Positions 16,372 through 25,682 of a stretch of DNA of 64,000 bases are shown here, in pieces. Under the pieces are notes generated by a model that saw nothing but the letters and a program-made list of their open reading frames with translations, did not search any database and was not told the DNA's origin. A program made the position numbers and the translations under genes. Where the stretch lies: the NCBI RefSeq assembly GCF_008629685.1, contig NZ_VWSF01000004.1, positions 310,001 to 374,000 of the forward strand. Direction: 5' to 3'. The stretch comes from Adhaeribacter rhizoryzae (GTDB lineage Bacteria; Bacteroidota; Bacteroidia; Cytophagales; Hymenobacteraceae). Position 1 is the stretch's first letter. Each line of letters begins with the position of its first letter.

Positions 16372-18822
16372 CTAAAAACTTCCTCTTACAGTAAGGCTAA
16401 AGTTGCGACCCGGCGCACTAATGGTAGAGGCAAAAACCCGGTAATGTTTATCCAGAATATTTTCCAGAGCAGCTTGAAGTTGAATATATTTATGTACCTG
16501 GTAGGCCGTCCGGAGGTTAAGTGTGTACCAGGCCGGCATACCGGTAGGCGTGGCAAAAGCAAAATTATCTTCGCCTAATAAATTGTAGTGGCGCAAAGCT
16601 TTGGCGCCGTTGTATTGGGCAAAAAACTCGCCCTGAAACTTATTTAATTTTAAGTTTACGGCAGTGCGGCCAAAAACCGGCGGAATATGATCCAAAGGAT
16701 AATCGGTTGAATCGGTTTGGATGCGGCCAAAAGTATAATTGAGGCTGCTGGTTAAAGAAACGGCGGCGGAAATATCGGCTACTAAATTGCCGCTAAAGCC
16801 ATAAACATAAGCTTTCTGGGCGTTTACATTGGTTAAAACCCGGCTTAACTGGTTGTTGTAATTTATTTGGGTTTCGTTGTTAAAAGCGCCGGGTTGGGTA
16901 GTAATGGCTTGCCGATACCAAGTGTAATAACCCGTACCTTCTACCCGCACCCGCTGGTTAAAACCTTTAGTTAAAGTTAATTCCGCATTGTAGGTATATT
17001 CGGGTTTTAAATTGGGGTTAGGTACAATAACAGTACCCGGTACACTCTCAAATACTTTGCTTAAATCATCTACATTAGGTGCCCGGAAACCACTGGAAAC
17101 TAAACCAGCCAGCCGCCATTCTTTGCCGGGTAAAAACGTGAGGCCCAGGTTGCCATTTAACGCGCCGTTTTGCTGGGTTACATCATCGAAAGGAAACGGG
17201 AAAAAGGTTTTATCTTTAAAGTTAGCCGTTAATTTTACCTGGCTGTAGCGCAAGCCATCGTGCAGAATAAATTTGGGCGAAGCTTCGTACGCGTGCGTAA
17301 TATAGGCCGCTACCGACGACATAGTTGAACCACCATCCGGGTAGCGGGTATCCAGCGGGCTGGTTTCGGAGGTATTTACGTTATATTTGAAAGCACTGGA
17401 TTGAACAGTATTGTGGTTGCCTTCTACGCCGTAACGGAACTCGTTCTTGCCGGTATCTTTTTCAAAATCCCAATTAAACGAATAAATATCCACGGCTTCT
17501 AGGCGGTTGTTCCGGAATACATTATTCAAATCGCGGTCCATGCGGCTTTCCGCAATGTGCTGGTAAGCGGCTGTTAAACGGGAGTTGTCGTAAAAAGCGC
17601 CGGCACCTTTTTTATCTAAAGTATAAGCGGTTAATAATCTTTTCTGCGGACCATAATACCATTCGGCAAAGCGAGGTTTGCCGTTCCGGAGCAAAGTAAG
17701 CCTATCAAAACGCGGAATATCAGTGGTAGTGGAATATTGAATATTCAGCAGGTGGCTAATATTTTCAGAAGGTTGATATTTTATTTTCTGAAGAATGTCG
17801 TACTGGCGGTAACCCGATGGCCGGAGTTGATTGGGATTAGCATTCCGGAATATACTATCCTGGTTATTTACCCGCTGCACATAAAAAGTTCGCAGGCCAT
17901 TGGCTTCGTTAAATTTATTGCGGCGTTTACCTTGGCGCAAATCTGAAAAATTTGTATAAGTAAAACTCGACAGGAAGCCAATTTTGCGGAAGCCCAGGTT
18001 TACATCGACGTGAATTGTTTTTTCGTTGGCTGCCGTGGCGTAGCGGCTAAATGCATTTACCTGAATATTTTTGCTTTTTTCGGTAGTGGCTAATATTGGA
18101 TTACGGGTATAAAAATGCATCACGCCACCCAAAGCATCGCTGCCGTACACCACCGAGCCCGGACCAAAAACTACTTCTGCCCTATCCAGCACAGCATTGT
18201 CTAAAGTAATTACATTTTGCAAATGGCCGGCCCGGTAAATGGCATTATTCATCCGGACACCATCCACTACCAGCAAAACTTTATTGGCTTCAAAACCCCT
18301 AATAATGGGGCTGCCGCCACCTAACTGGCTTTTTTGCACCAAAATATTGCCCGTTTGCGCCAGCACATCGGCCGTAGTAGCCTGACTCATAAATTTTAAT
18401 TCGCGGGCGTTTATTACCTGAATTTGCTGCGGCACTTCTTCCCGCTTTTCATTAAACTTACTCGCCGAAACCACTACTTCATTTAAAGAATAGCTACTGG
18501 GGGTTAAGGCCACCGTAAAATTCATCTGCGCAACGGCCGCATACGCCAGGGTAAGCGTACGGTAACCTACGAGGCTGAAATTTATTTCATTGACCGCTTT
18601 AAATTCCGAAATGTCAGCTTTTCCTTTGGCATTTGTAGTAGCGGTGATTTTACCATCCGGACTGATTAAGTTTACCAAGGCAACAGGTTGCTCAGTTGTT
18701 TTATCGACAACGGTAATAATTTGGGCTTGTAGGCCAGCAACCAGCAACAACCAGAAAAATATAGTTAATAAAAATATTCGCAACGGCAGGTAGGTATAAG
18801 TTCTTAAGCTAAACAATAGCAT
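16372..18822 (-). CDS. TonB-dependent receptor, siderophore/haem type
   Basis: An 816-residue outer-membrane receptor. It has a signal peptide through LLLVAGLQAQ, a CarboxypepD_reg-like domain (about 34-115) and a plug starting SLNEVVVSASKFNEKREEVPQQIQV. The plug contains GGGSPIIRGFEANKVLLVVDGVRMNNAIYR and ARAEVVFGPGSVVYGSDALGG-type text, and the barrel ends SAPGRNFSLTVRGSF. The RGFEANKVLLVVDGVRMNNAIYRAGHLQN plug resembles haem and siderophore receptors, so iron acquisition is likely but not proven. It is the last gene of a minus-strand run, 19 bp after the glycosidase gene. Confidence 0.9.
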   Translation of the reverse strand: MLLFSLRTYTYLPLRIFLLTIFFWLLLVAGLQAQIITVVDKTTEQPVALVNLISPDGKITATTNAKGKADISEFKAVNEINFSLVGYRTLTLAYAAVAQMNFTVALTPSSYSLNEVVVSASKFNEKREEVPQQIQVINARELKFMSQATTADVLAQTGNILVQKSQLGGGSPIIRGFEANKVLLVVDGVRMNNAIYRAGHLQNVITLDNAVLDRAEVVFGPGSVVYGSDALGGVMHFYTRNPILATTEKSKNIQVNAFSRYATAANEKTIHVDVNLGFRKIGFLSSFTYTNFSDLRQGKRRNKFNEANGLRTFYVQRVNNQDSIFRNANPNQLRPSGYRQYDILQKIKYQPSENISHLLNIQYSTTTDIPRFDRLTLLRNGKPRFAEWYYGPQKRLLTAYTLDKKGAGAFYDNSRLTAAYQHIAESRMDRDLNNVFRNNRLEAVDIYSFNWDFEKDTGKNEFRYGVEGNHNTVQSSAFKYNVNTSETSPLDTRYPDGGSTMSSVAAYITHAYEASPKFILHDGLRYSQVKLTANFKDKTFFPFPFDDVTQQNGALNGNLGLTFLPGKEWRLAGLVSSGFRAPNVDDLSKVFESVPGTVIVPNPNLKPEYTYNAELTLTKGFNQRVRVEGTGYYTWYRQAITTQPGAFNNETQINYNNQLSRVLTNVNAQKAYVYGFSGNLVADISAAVSLTSSLNYTFGRIQTDSTDYPLDHIPPVFGRTAVNLKLNKFQGEFFAQYNGAKALRHYNLLGEDNFAFATPTGMPAWYTLNLRTAYQVHKYIQLQAALENILDKHYRVFASTISAPGRNFSLTVRGSF

Positions 18823-18841
18823 ATTTTAATAAACGGAATAG

Positions 18842-20086
18842 TTAATGCCAGTTTTGATCTGGTTGGGTTTGCAAACGTTTGGCCGCCTTAATTACATCCT
18901 GCAATTCCACGGGGTCGCTAAACGGATTTGTATCCAGTTCGGTAACCCGGTTTAATTCTTTTTGCCACCGCCGCAGTTCCTGTACATAAGGCTGGTGTAA
19001 TATTCTTTTCAGGTTTTCGCCTTCGGGATGCAAATCGCAAATACCGTTGTGCAGCCACGCGCCAGTGTGCCAGTCGGGCATATCTACAGCCGGAAACAGG
19101 CAAATACCATGTAAGTCAATCCCTAAGTTTACGGCTGCCAGTGATTCTTCTATTACGTCTTTCAGCCAGGCTGCGCGCCCGCCTTCCATGCCGCTGGTTT
19201 CCCCAATAATCATGGGTCGTTCATAGCGTTCCCAAACTAGTTTTAGTAATTCGCACAGCGGTTTAATCCGGTCATCGTGCGGTTCGAGGGCGGCATGTGG
19301 GCCGTGTTCGCGGTACTCCATTTGCCCGAAAGAATAATTATTAGCCCCTACTATATCCAGAATTTCGGGTGAACCGCCCAGTTCCGGATGTTTCTTTCCG
19401 GCCAGAATATCCCAGGCCAAAAAGGTATCTACGTACGTTTCGTGGTAAGCTGCCGGAATTTGATCAGGGCGATCCAAGGGGGCTACTACCTGTACCAAGG
19501 GATCGATATGGACCATACGGGCTTCCGGAATTACTTCCCGGATAGCTTTAACGCCGGCAATAGCGGCCTGGCACAAACTTAACCGCAATTGAAACCGATC
19601 GGTTTTCGTATTTTTAAAAGGAGCTACCCAACCCCACTCGCCGCCGGCAAATGAGAAAAAAGTTATTTCGTTAATGGGCGTAAAAAAGTGCTGGCCCGGT
19701 AAACGCGCGGTTACGTAAGCCGCTGCGGCCCGGCAATAATCTGCAAAGCGGCGGGTAAATTCATCTGTGTAAGGAGCTAAATCATCGGGGTAGCCGTAGT
19801 GGCACAAATCCCAGATGGGCATTATTTGGGCTTCGGCCATGGCTGCTAAAAAAGGATCGATGCAGGAGAAATCGTAACTGCCAGCTTTATCTACCAGGGG
19901 CCAGGGTATGCCTTCGCGGGCAACGGCTATGCCCAAAGAGCGCAACATCTGGTAATCTTCGCGAGCGTACAGGTGGTGCTGGGTTTCGCAGGTCAGATTG
20001 CGGCGGCCCTGGTCTTTCCAGACAAAAGTTGAACACTCAAAACCCGAAATAAAGAAAGTAGGAAATATACCGGGTTTTTCAGCCAT
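18842..20086 (-). CDS. Clan GH-A glycoside hydrolase (family 1-like)
   Basis: A 414-residue TIM-barrel glycosidase without a signal peptide, so probably cytosolic. The N-terminus FISGFECSTFVWKDQGRRN resembles the GH1 opening. The likely acid/base is Glu140 in TPINEITFF and the nucleophile is Glu296 in MIIGETSG, the paired glutamates of clan A. Family assignment is uncertain: it is shorter than classical 450-480-residue GH1 enzymes and the strand motifs are divergent. Substrate unknown. It lies between an ABC permease gene (14 bp) and a TonB receptor (19 bp), all on the minus strand. Confidence 0.8.
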   Translation of the reverse strand: MAEKPGIFPTFFISGFECSTFVWKDQGRRNLTCETQHHLYAREDYQMLRSLGIAVAREGIPWPLVDKAGSYDFSCIDPFLAAMAEAQIMPIWDLCHYGYPDDLAPYTDEFTRRFADYCRAAAAYVTARLPGQHFFTPINEITFFSFAGGEWGWVAPFKNTKTDRFQLRLSLCQAAIAGVKAIREVIPEARMVHIDPLVQVVAPLDRPDQIPAAYHETYVDTFLAWDILAGKKHPELGGSPEILDIVGANNYSFGQMEYREHGPHAALEPHDDRIKPLCELLKLVWERYERPMIIGETSGMEGGRAAWLKDVIEESLAAVNLGIDLHGICLFPAVDMPDWHTGAWLHNGICDLHPEGENLKRILHQPYVQELRRWQKELNRVTELDTNPFSDPVELQDVIKAAKRLQTQPDQNWH

Positions 20087-20100
20087 AAGAAGTTAATTAT

Positions 20101-21339
20101 TTATTCATAACGCAACGATTCTATGGGGTCTAGTTTAGATGCTTTAAAGGCCGGATAGTAGCCCGAAACTAAGCCAACCACCACGCAAACTACTAAGCCA
20201 ATAAATACCCAGAACCAGGGTACAAAAAAAGAGCCTTCGCCAATTAATTTGGCAATACCATTGCCCATGAGCACCCCCAGTAAAACCCCAAAAATGCCAC
20301 CCAACATACAAACCACAATGGCTTCAACTAAAAATTGCTGCCTGATTTGCTTTTTGGTAGCACCTAAGGCTTTACGTACGCCAATTTCGCGGGTTCGTTC
20401 GGTTACCGATACCATCATAATATTCATAAGGCCAATAGAAGCGCCCAGCAGCGTAATAAACCCGACCAACGAACCGCCAATTTTTAAATATCCCGAAATA
20501 TCGTTCAGGGACTTTAGCATAGAATCGCTGCGGTTAATTTCAAAAGATTCTTCCCGGCCTAATTGGTCCTGCCGCACTTTGCGCATAATCCCGGTCGCTT
20601 CGGCCATGGCGTAATCAATGTTATCGTTATTTAAAATAGTGGTTTTAATGTTGTAAGTGAGGGCTCGGGAACGGGGTAATTGATTGCCGGTAACCAAGGG
20701 TATCAGCATGCGCCTATCGGCACCGCCGCCGCCCATATTGCTACCGCTTTTTTCCAGAACCCCTACTACTTTAAAACGCTTGCCCAGAAAATATACATTG
20801 TTATAAATCGGGCTTTTTTCTTTAAATAAATTTGTAGCAACTTCCTGGCCCATAATTACCACGTTGGCGCCGTTCTCCAGTTCCTGGTTCGAAAAAGGCC
20901 TGCCGGCTGCCAGGTTAAAACTTTCGTTTAAAAGATAGTTTTCGTCGCCGGCAATAACCGAAATATTAGGGTTTGTTTTAACATTGTTATTTTTTACTAC
21001 CACTGCTCCCGCAATATCGGCCGAAAGGCTAACCCGCATGTATTGGCTCACCGATTCTTTATATTTACGGGCTTGCAAATAAGAAATTGGCGGATAAACT
21101 TTTTCGGCCCGGCCGCCTTGCCGGAAGCGGTTAGAATAGCCTTTACTTTCAATATCAAAAGAATTAGCCCCGAAACTGGAAAAAGTTTCGTTAATAGAAT
21201 ATTTGATACTTTCCACAGCGGTTAATATTCCTACCAGTGACATAATGCCAATAGAAACAATCAGCGCCGTTAATATGGTCCGCAGTAAATTACCCTGAAT
21301 TGCCCGCAGCCCTTCTTTTATATTTTCGAGTAAATGCAT
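20101..21339 (-). CDS. MacB/FtsX-type ABC transporter permease
   Basis: A 412-residue permease. It has an N-terminal membrane helix (about 20-45, LLRTILTALIVSIGIMSLVGIL), a large periplasmic MacB_PCD domain (about 50-280) and a three-helix FtsX domain at the C-terminus (about 290-405) with the conserved VTERTREIGVRKALGATKKQIRQQFLVEA loop. MacB-like systems use ATP hydrolysis for mechanotransmission and export; the ATPase gene is not adjacent here. It is first in the run with the glycosidase and TonB receptor genes and divergent from the gene at 21480. Confidence 0.9.
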   Translation of the reverse strand: MHLLENIKEGLRAIQGNLLRTILTALIVSIGIMSLVGILTAVESIKYSINETFSSFGANSFDIESKGYSNRFRQGGRAEKVYPPISYLQARKYKESVSQYMRVSLSADIAGAVVVKNNNVKTNPNISVIAGDENYLLNESFNLAAGRPFSNQELENGANVVIMGQEVATNLFKEKSPIYNNVYFLGKRFKVVGVLEKSGSNMGGGGADRRMLIPLVTGNQLPRSRALTYNIKTTILNNDNIDYAMAEATGIMRKVRQDQLGREESFEINRSDSMLKSLNDISGYLKIGGSLVGFITLLGASIGLMNIMMVSVTERTREIGVRKALGATKKQIRQQFLVEAIVVCMLGGIFGVLLGVLMGNGIAKLIGEGSFFVPWFWVFIGLVVCVVVGLVSGYYPAFKASKLDPIESLRYE

Positions 21340-21446
21340 AAATTAAGAAAAAAATTATATACCTGCCTCGCTGCCTTGCGTTATACAAACTTCAGGTTTA
21401 CTGTTTTAAAGGTAAAACGTAATTCTGATATATTGTAATCTATTTT

Positions 21447-21454
21447 TAATTTTG
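21447..21454 (+). promoter_or_regulatory. -7 promoter element TAATTTTG
   Basis: TAATTTTG matches TAnnTTTG 25 bases before the ATG at 21480, in the divergent gap with the ABC permease. A TTG lies 11 bases upstream, so the -33 part is not convincing. Confidence 0.4.
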
Positions 21455-21479
21455 TTGCGGCGCGTTTTGCCTTAAAAAT

Positions 21480-22745
21480 ATGATAAATCGAGTTCTTTTA
21501 TTATGCTCCCTGCTGTTTATACTAAATCGTCCGGCTTTTGCCTCCGAAGTATTAATCCCGATGGACGATGCCCAGAAAGATCACTTAAAAGCTTACGGTG
21601 TGGCTTATTACATTTTAACGAAACAAATAGAAGTAGATTGGCTCCTGAATTACCGGGGCGGCAGTTTTGCTTTTAAACACTCCCCGGCTTTAGAAAACGA
21701 ATTGGTAGTACGGGGCGTGAGTTATACGGTTATTTCGGATTCGCAGTACGGCAGCATTTTGTCGCAGATTGCCAGCCCCGATGCCAACATGGATGTAATG
21801 AAACTGGAGAAAGTACCAAAAATTGCGGTGTACTCGCCTAAATCGAAACAACCCTGGGACGATGCCGTTACGCTGGTGCTTACTTACGCCGAAATTCCTT
21901 ACGATGTAATATTTGACGAGGAAGTAATGGATGGCAACTTACCTAAGTACGACTGGTTGCACCTTCACCACGAAGATTTTACCGGCCAGTACGGTAAGTT
22001 TTATACGTATTACCGCAATTATCCGTGGTACCGGGCCCAGCAACAAGAAGCCGAGACCATTGCCAAAAAATACGGCTTTAACAAAGTAACCCAACTGAAA
22101 TTATCAGTCGTAAAAAAAATTAAAGAGTTTTGTGCCGGCGGCGGCTTTATGTTTGCCATGTGCTCCGCTACCGATACCTACGATATTGCTTTAGCCGCCG
22201 AAGGCACCGATATTGCCGATGTAATGTTCGACGGCGATGGCATGGACCCGCAGGCGCAGGAAAAGCTGGATTATAGTAAAACGTTTGCTTTTAAAGATTT
22301 TAAAATCAGCCGGAATCCTTACGAGGTAGAATTCTCGGATATAGATAACCAAATAGCCGAACGGAGCTTAATGCAAAGCAACGACTTTTTCCAGTTGTTT
22401 ACTTTTTCGGCGAAATGGGACCCCATACCCACCATGCTTACCCAAAACCACGAGAAAACCATTAAGGGCTTTATGGGCCAAACTACCGCTTTTAAGAAAA
22501 AATTTATTAAATCGGATGTGGTTTTAATGGGTGAAACCAAGGCGGCCAACGAAGTGCGTTATATGCACGGCACTATGGGCAAAGGCACCTGGACTTTCTA
22601 CGGCGGCCACGACCCCGAAGATTATCAGCACATGGTAGACGAAGAACCCACCGATTTAAAACTACACCCTAACTCGGCCGGTTACCGCTTAATTTTAAAT
22701 AATATTCTGTTCCCAGCAGCCAAGAAGAAAAAGCAGAAAACCTGA
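21480..22745 (+). CDS. Secreted GATase-like protein (annotated asparagine synthetase B in relatives)
   Basis: A 421-residue exported protein with a signal peptide ending PAFAS. The body contains KIAVYSPKSKQPWDDAVTLVLTYAEIPYDVIFD, HLHHEDFTGQYGKF and CAGGGFMFAMCSATDTYD. The GGFMFAMCSATD turn looks like the nucleophile elbow of class I glutamine-amidotransferase/ThuA-like folds. Relatives in Bacteroidota carry the label asparagine synthetase B, but the C-terminal ATP-pyrophosphatase domain of AsnB is not present and the protein is secreted, so that name is probably wrong. No enzymatic role is claimed. The tail is Lys-rich (KKKKQKT). Confidence 0.8.
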   Translation: MINRVLLLCSLLFILNRPAFASEVLIPMDDAQKDHLKAYGVAYYILTKQIEVDWLLNYRGGSFAFKHSPALENELVVRGVSYTVISDSQYGSILSQIASPDANMDVMKLEKVPKIAVYSPKSKQPWDDAVTLVLTYAEIPYDVIFDEEVMDGNLPKYDWLHLHHEDFTGQYGKFYTYYRNYPWYRAQQQEAETIAKKYGFNKVTQLKLSVVKKIKEFCAGGGFMFAMCSATDTYDIALAAEGTDIADVMFDGDGMDPQAQEKLDYSKTFAFKDFKISRNPYEVEFSDIDNQIAERSLMQSNDFFQLFTFSAKWDPIPTMLTQNHEKTIKGFMGQTTAFKKKFIKSDVVLMGETKAANEVRYMHGTMGKGTWTFYGGHDPEDYQHMVDEEPTDLKLHPNSAGYRLILNNILFPAAKKKKQKT

Positions 22746-22747
22746 TG

Positions 22748-22890
22748 CAGTGAACAGTTATCAGTTAACAGTTATCAATAAACAAATAGAGGAAATTGTA
22801 ATTATTATCTCTTGGTAAGCTCTAAACTGTTTTTATTCAATTTTACCAATTACTAATAACTGATAACTGTTTACTGACAACTGTTAACTG
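22748..22890. repeat. 30-bp imperfect inverted repeat, 83-bp spacer
   Basis: Arms at 22748-22777 and 22861-22890 match in 27 of 30 positions. Each is built from repeated units like CAGTTATCAGTTAACAG. The pair fills the gap between two convergent genes and directly abuts the miaE stop codon. It may act as a terminator or be a dispersed element. Confidence 0.7.
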
Positions 22891-23499
22891 TTAATGCATT
22901 CTATCGGGGCGGTGTTCAAGGTTGGCAATAATATCGGCTTCTATTTTGAGGAGTTCCTGTAAGCGGGTATCTACTACTTCGGGGGGCATGTATTCTTTGG
23001 CTAGTTTTACAAAGCTTACAAAATGGCCGGCTTCCGAAACCATTAGCTCGTAGTAAAATTTCTGCAGTCCTTCATCCTGAATATTTTTCCAGAGCAATTT
23101 AAACCGTTCGCAACTGCGGGCTTCAATTAAGGCATTTACCAGCAAATGGTCCATGAGTTGCCGCTCCCGTTTGTCGCCTTTCCGGATGTGCTTCGATAAT
23201 TCCACAACATATTCATCGGGCCGGTTGCGACCCAAGCCGTAGCCGCGTTTCTTTAATTGCTCCATTACCCGTTCAAAGTGGCTCCATTCTTCGGCAACTA
23301 ATGCGGTCATTTCTTCAACCAGTTTGGTTTTATCGGGGTACTTAACAATTAACGAAATGCCCGAAGTAGCCGCTTTTTGCTCGCAGTAAGCATGGTCAAC
23401 CAGAATATCTTCAATATTTTTTTCGGCAATATTTACCCAACGCGGGTCGGTTGGTAATTTCAGTTTCAGAATCGGTTTATTTGGATTAATGTCGGCCAT
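22891..23499 (-). CDS. miaE: tRNA-(ms2io6A)-hydroxylase
   Basis: MiaE is a non-haem diiron monooxygenase that hydroxylates the isopentenyl group of ms2i6A37 in tRNA. The 202-residue protein shows ferritin-like helices with the diiron ligands in DHAYCEQKAATSG, EEWSHFERVMEQ, EARSCERFKLL and MVSEAGHFVSF. The length matches the family. It fits the window's MiaB, which makes the ms2i6A substrate, although the genes are 8 kb apart. Confidence 0.93.
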   Translation of the reverse strand: MADINPNKPILKLKLPTDPRWVNIAEKNIEDILVDHAYCEQKAATSGISLIVKYPDKTKLVEEMTALVAEEWSHFERVMEQLKKRGYGLGRNRPDEYVVELSKHIRKGDKRERQLMDHLLVNALIEARSCERFKLLWKNIQDEGLQKFYYELMVSEAGHFVSFVKLAKEYMPPEVVDTRLQELLKIEADIIANLEHRPDRMH

Positions 23500-23585
23500 T
23501 TTTTAAATCAGATATCTATTAAAATCTATCCTGCTTTTTATTCTAATATTTAGCAAGAGCCAAAAGGTAAGAAATCTAAGTAATT

Positions 23586-23654
23586 CACATTTGTCATTCA
23601 GGAGGAAACAATGTAGTTGCCTGCTAAATAGTTTCCGCCTGAATGACAAATGTG
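23586..23654. repeat. Dispersed hairpin repeat, family A copy 2
   Basis: Arms 23586-23609 and 23631-23654 match in 23 of 24 positions. The 21-base loop contains GCCTGCTAA, as in the copy at 8323, and both stems contain TCATTC. The remaining stem differs but is paired by compensating changes. Confidence 0.8.
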
Positions 23655-23737
23655 GACCCCACATTAAAATAGTAATGGCCCAAATATTGCAAAAGGGTAT
23701 TTTTACTAGAATAATGAAATGCTATTATCAAATCGGT

Positions 23738-25678
23738 TTAATCAAAAAACATCCATTTAATACCAAACACAAAGCTCCGGCCCATGCCCGGATAATACGG
23801 GCTGGAAAAATAACCCGCCTGCGGATAACCCTGGTTTACGTGCGACATTTTAACAAAACCGTTAAAAGATTTAATATCTACCGTCAAGAATAAATCTACT
23901 ACGGGGTAAGGCTTACTGGTAAAGTTTGAGCCGGGTACCCGAAAATTGTCTTGCAAATAAAACTGCTGTGTTACCGGCATATAAGCATCTGCATAATAGC
24001 TGTCGGTTACGTAGGTTTCTACGCCCACCTGCCCAAACAAAGCGTTTTTAAACAGCGAGCCCTGGTAATAAATACGGGAGTTTACCAGCCATTTGGGCAT
24101 CCGGATTTCTTCAGCATTGTTTAACTGGTTATAAGAAAAAACATGATCAGCGTGAAAGTTTTTCAGAGCCAGGTGATGGTGTACAAAGGCGGTATAAAAA
24201 GATAATTGTTTACTTAGTTGCTCCGGCTCGGCTAATTTATTATAGATAACATAGTTCTGCAAATTTACCCGGGCTAATTCGGCGGTTAACGTATTGCGCC
24301 AAAGTGTACCTTGTACCGAGGCGGCGGTTCGGTCGGCCACAATATTATCGAAGTTATTATTCCAGTTAAAATGGTTAGAAGCCATAAACTGCTGCACAAG
24401 CGTGGGCGAATACGAACTCCGGGTTTGAGAAAAGGTAAAATATTTAACCCGGGCCGAAGCTGTTGCCAAATAATCTTTAAATAATTGATATTCGGCGTTT
24501 ACCGTAATATTAAAAATATCTTTTAACCGGAACTGCGTTTCGCCGCCAATAAAATTCTGGCCAAAGCTCCTTCGGTAACCTTCTGTTACCCGCGTAGAAT
24601 CAATCGGGTCTATTTGCGAGCGCGTATTCAGGTTAATGCTGGCATCGCGCCGACGGGCATAAAGTTTATAGACAAACAAAGGGTGGTTCCCGGTTATGCC
24701 AACGGTATTTTCCATCTCCCGGTACCAACTGCGATCGTCGGTTTTAGTAGAATCTACCTCGATGGCCGGGTAAAGCAATGGTGGCTGCTTGGCACCATAC
24801 CGGTTAACCTGGTTATCGAAATATTTATTGTACTGATGCCGGAAATCGAGGGTATGAAATACTTTAATATATTCTTTGGCCAGGGTATAGAACTGCGTGA
24901 GGTGGAAGCTGTTCCGTTTTTCTTCGTTGGCTGCTTGCATTAACCAGGCCGGCGCATCACCGCCCGAAAATACACCAAATACCGAATCGCGGGTGGCTTC
25001 CGCACCAATTCTAATCCCGCCGGTCTCGGCCAGGTCATGATCCACGTGAATGTAGTTCGAGAATAAGTGGTATTTGCCGGTGCTATCCTGCAAGTGCGTA
25101 AATAAAACAAAACCGGTGTGCTGCGTTTGCGTTTCTTTGCCCAAGCTTGGCTGTACGCCAAATTGCTTCTCGCCTGACATCCGCTCAAAAGCAAAACCAA
25201 TATTAGCATTTTTGGTAATGCTCCGGCTGTGCTTGGCTTCAAAAACCTGCTCGCCCTGCCCACCTTGTACATAAAATAAATGTGTGTAAGGCGATTTTGT
25301 ATCGAAGTACGTAATACTTTCGGGTTTGTAAGCATACCTGTCGAAAGCATTTTTGCCCAGCCTTACCCCTATTTTTTGCGGAAATTGCCATAAAATAGGT
25401 TTAGCGGCAGTGCCCACGTTGCCCAAATCCTGGTGAAAAGTAGTGTCGTGGTACCAGTTACGGGCCTGGTGCATGTTGGTGAGGGCCGTATCTACGCGGC
25501 GCAAGGTATAATCGCCGCGTAAAAAATCGTTCTCCAGGTAAGTTTTGGTGGTTTTAGTCCCATATACATTCTGCGTCGAATCGTTTAGGATTTGCGCCGA
25601 GGCACTTAAAACGGGTAACAGGGAAAATAGTAATAAATATAAAAAGTATCTCTTCACGCGATTGGGAGGAATTAGCAA
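23738..25678 (-). CDS. Putative porin (Porin_10 family)
   Basis: A 646-residue protein with a signal peptide through LLPVLSASAQ and a long series of amphipathic beta-strands ending GMGRSFVFGIKWMFFD, with an aromatic terminus typical of outer-membrane barrels. It resembles the Bacteroidota putative porin family (PF14121). The gene starts four bases after the lpxK stop on the same strand, so the two are surely co-transcribed; linkage to lipid A synthesis is common for this family. The transported solute is unknown. Confidence 0.87.
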   Translation of the reverse strand: MLIPPNRVKRYFLYLLLFSLLPVLSASAQILNDSTQNVYGTKTTKTYLENDFLRGDYTLRRVDTALTNMHQARNWYHDTTFHQDLGNVGTAAKPILWQFPQKIGVRLGKNAFDRYAYKPESITYFDTKSPYTHLFYVQGGQGEQVFEAKHSRSITKNANIGFAFERMSGEKQFGVQPSLGKETQTQHTGFVLFTHLQDSTGKYHLFSNYIHVDHDLAETGGIRIGAEATRDSVFGVFSGGDAPAWLMQAANEEKRNSFHLTQFYTLAKEYIKVFHTLDFRHQYNKYFDNQVNRYGAKQPPLLYPAIEVDSTKTDDRSWYREMENTVGITGNHPLFVYKLYARRRDASINLNTRSQIDPIDSTRVTEGYRRSFGQNFIGGETQFRLKDIFNITVNAEYQLFKDYLATASARVKYFTFSQTRSSYSPTLVQQFMASNHFNWNNNFDNIVADRTAASVQGTLWRNTLTAELARVNLQNYVIYNKLAEPEQLSKQLSFYTAFVHHHLALKNFHADHVFSYNQLNNAEEIRMPKWLVNSRIYYQGSLFKNALFGQVGVETYVTDSYYADAYMPVTQQFYLQDNFRVPGSNFTSKPYPVVDLFLTVDIKSFNGFVKMSHVNQGYPQAGYFSSPYYPGMGRSFVFGIKWMFFD

Positions 25679-25682
25679 ATTA

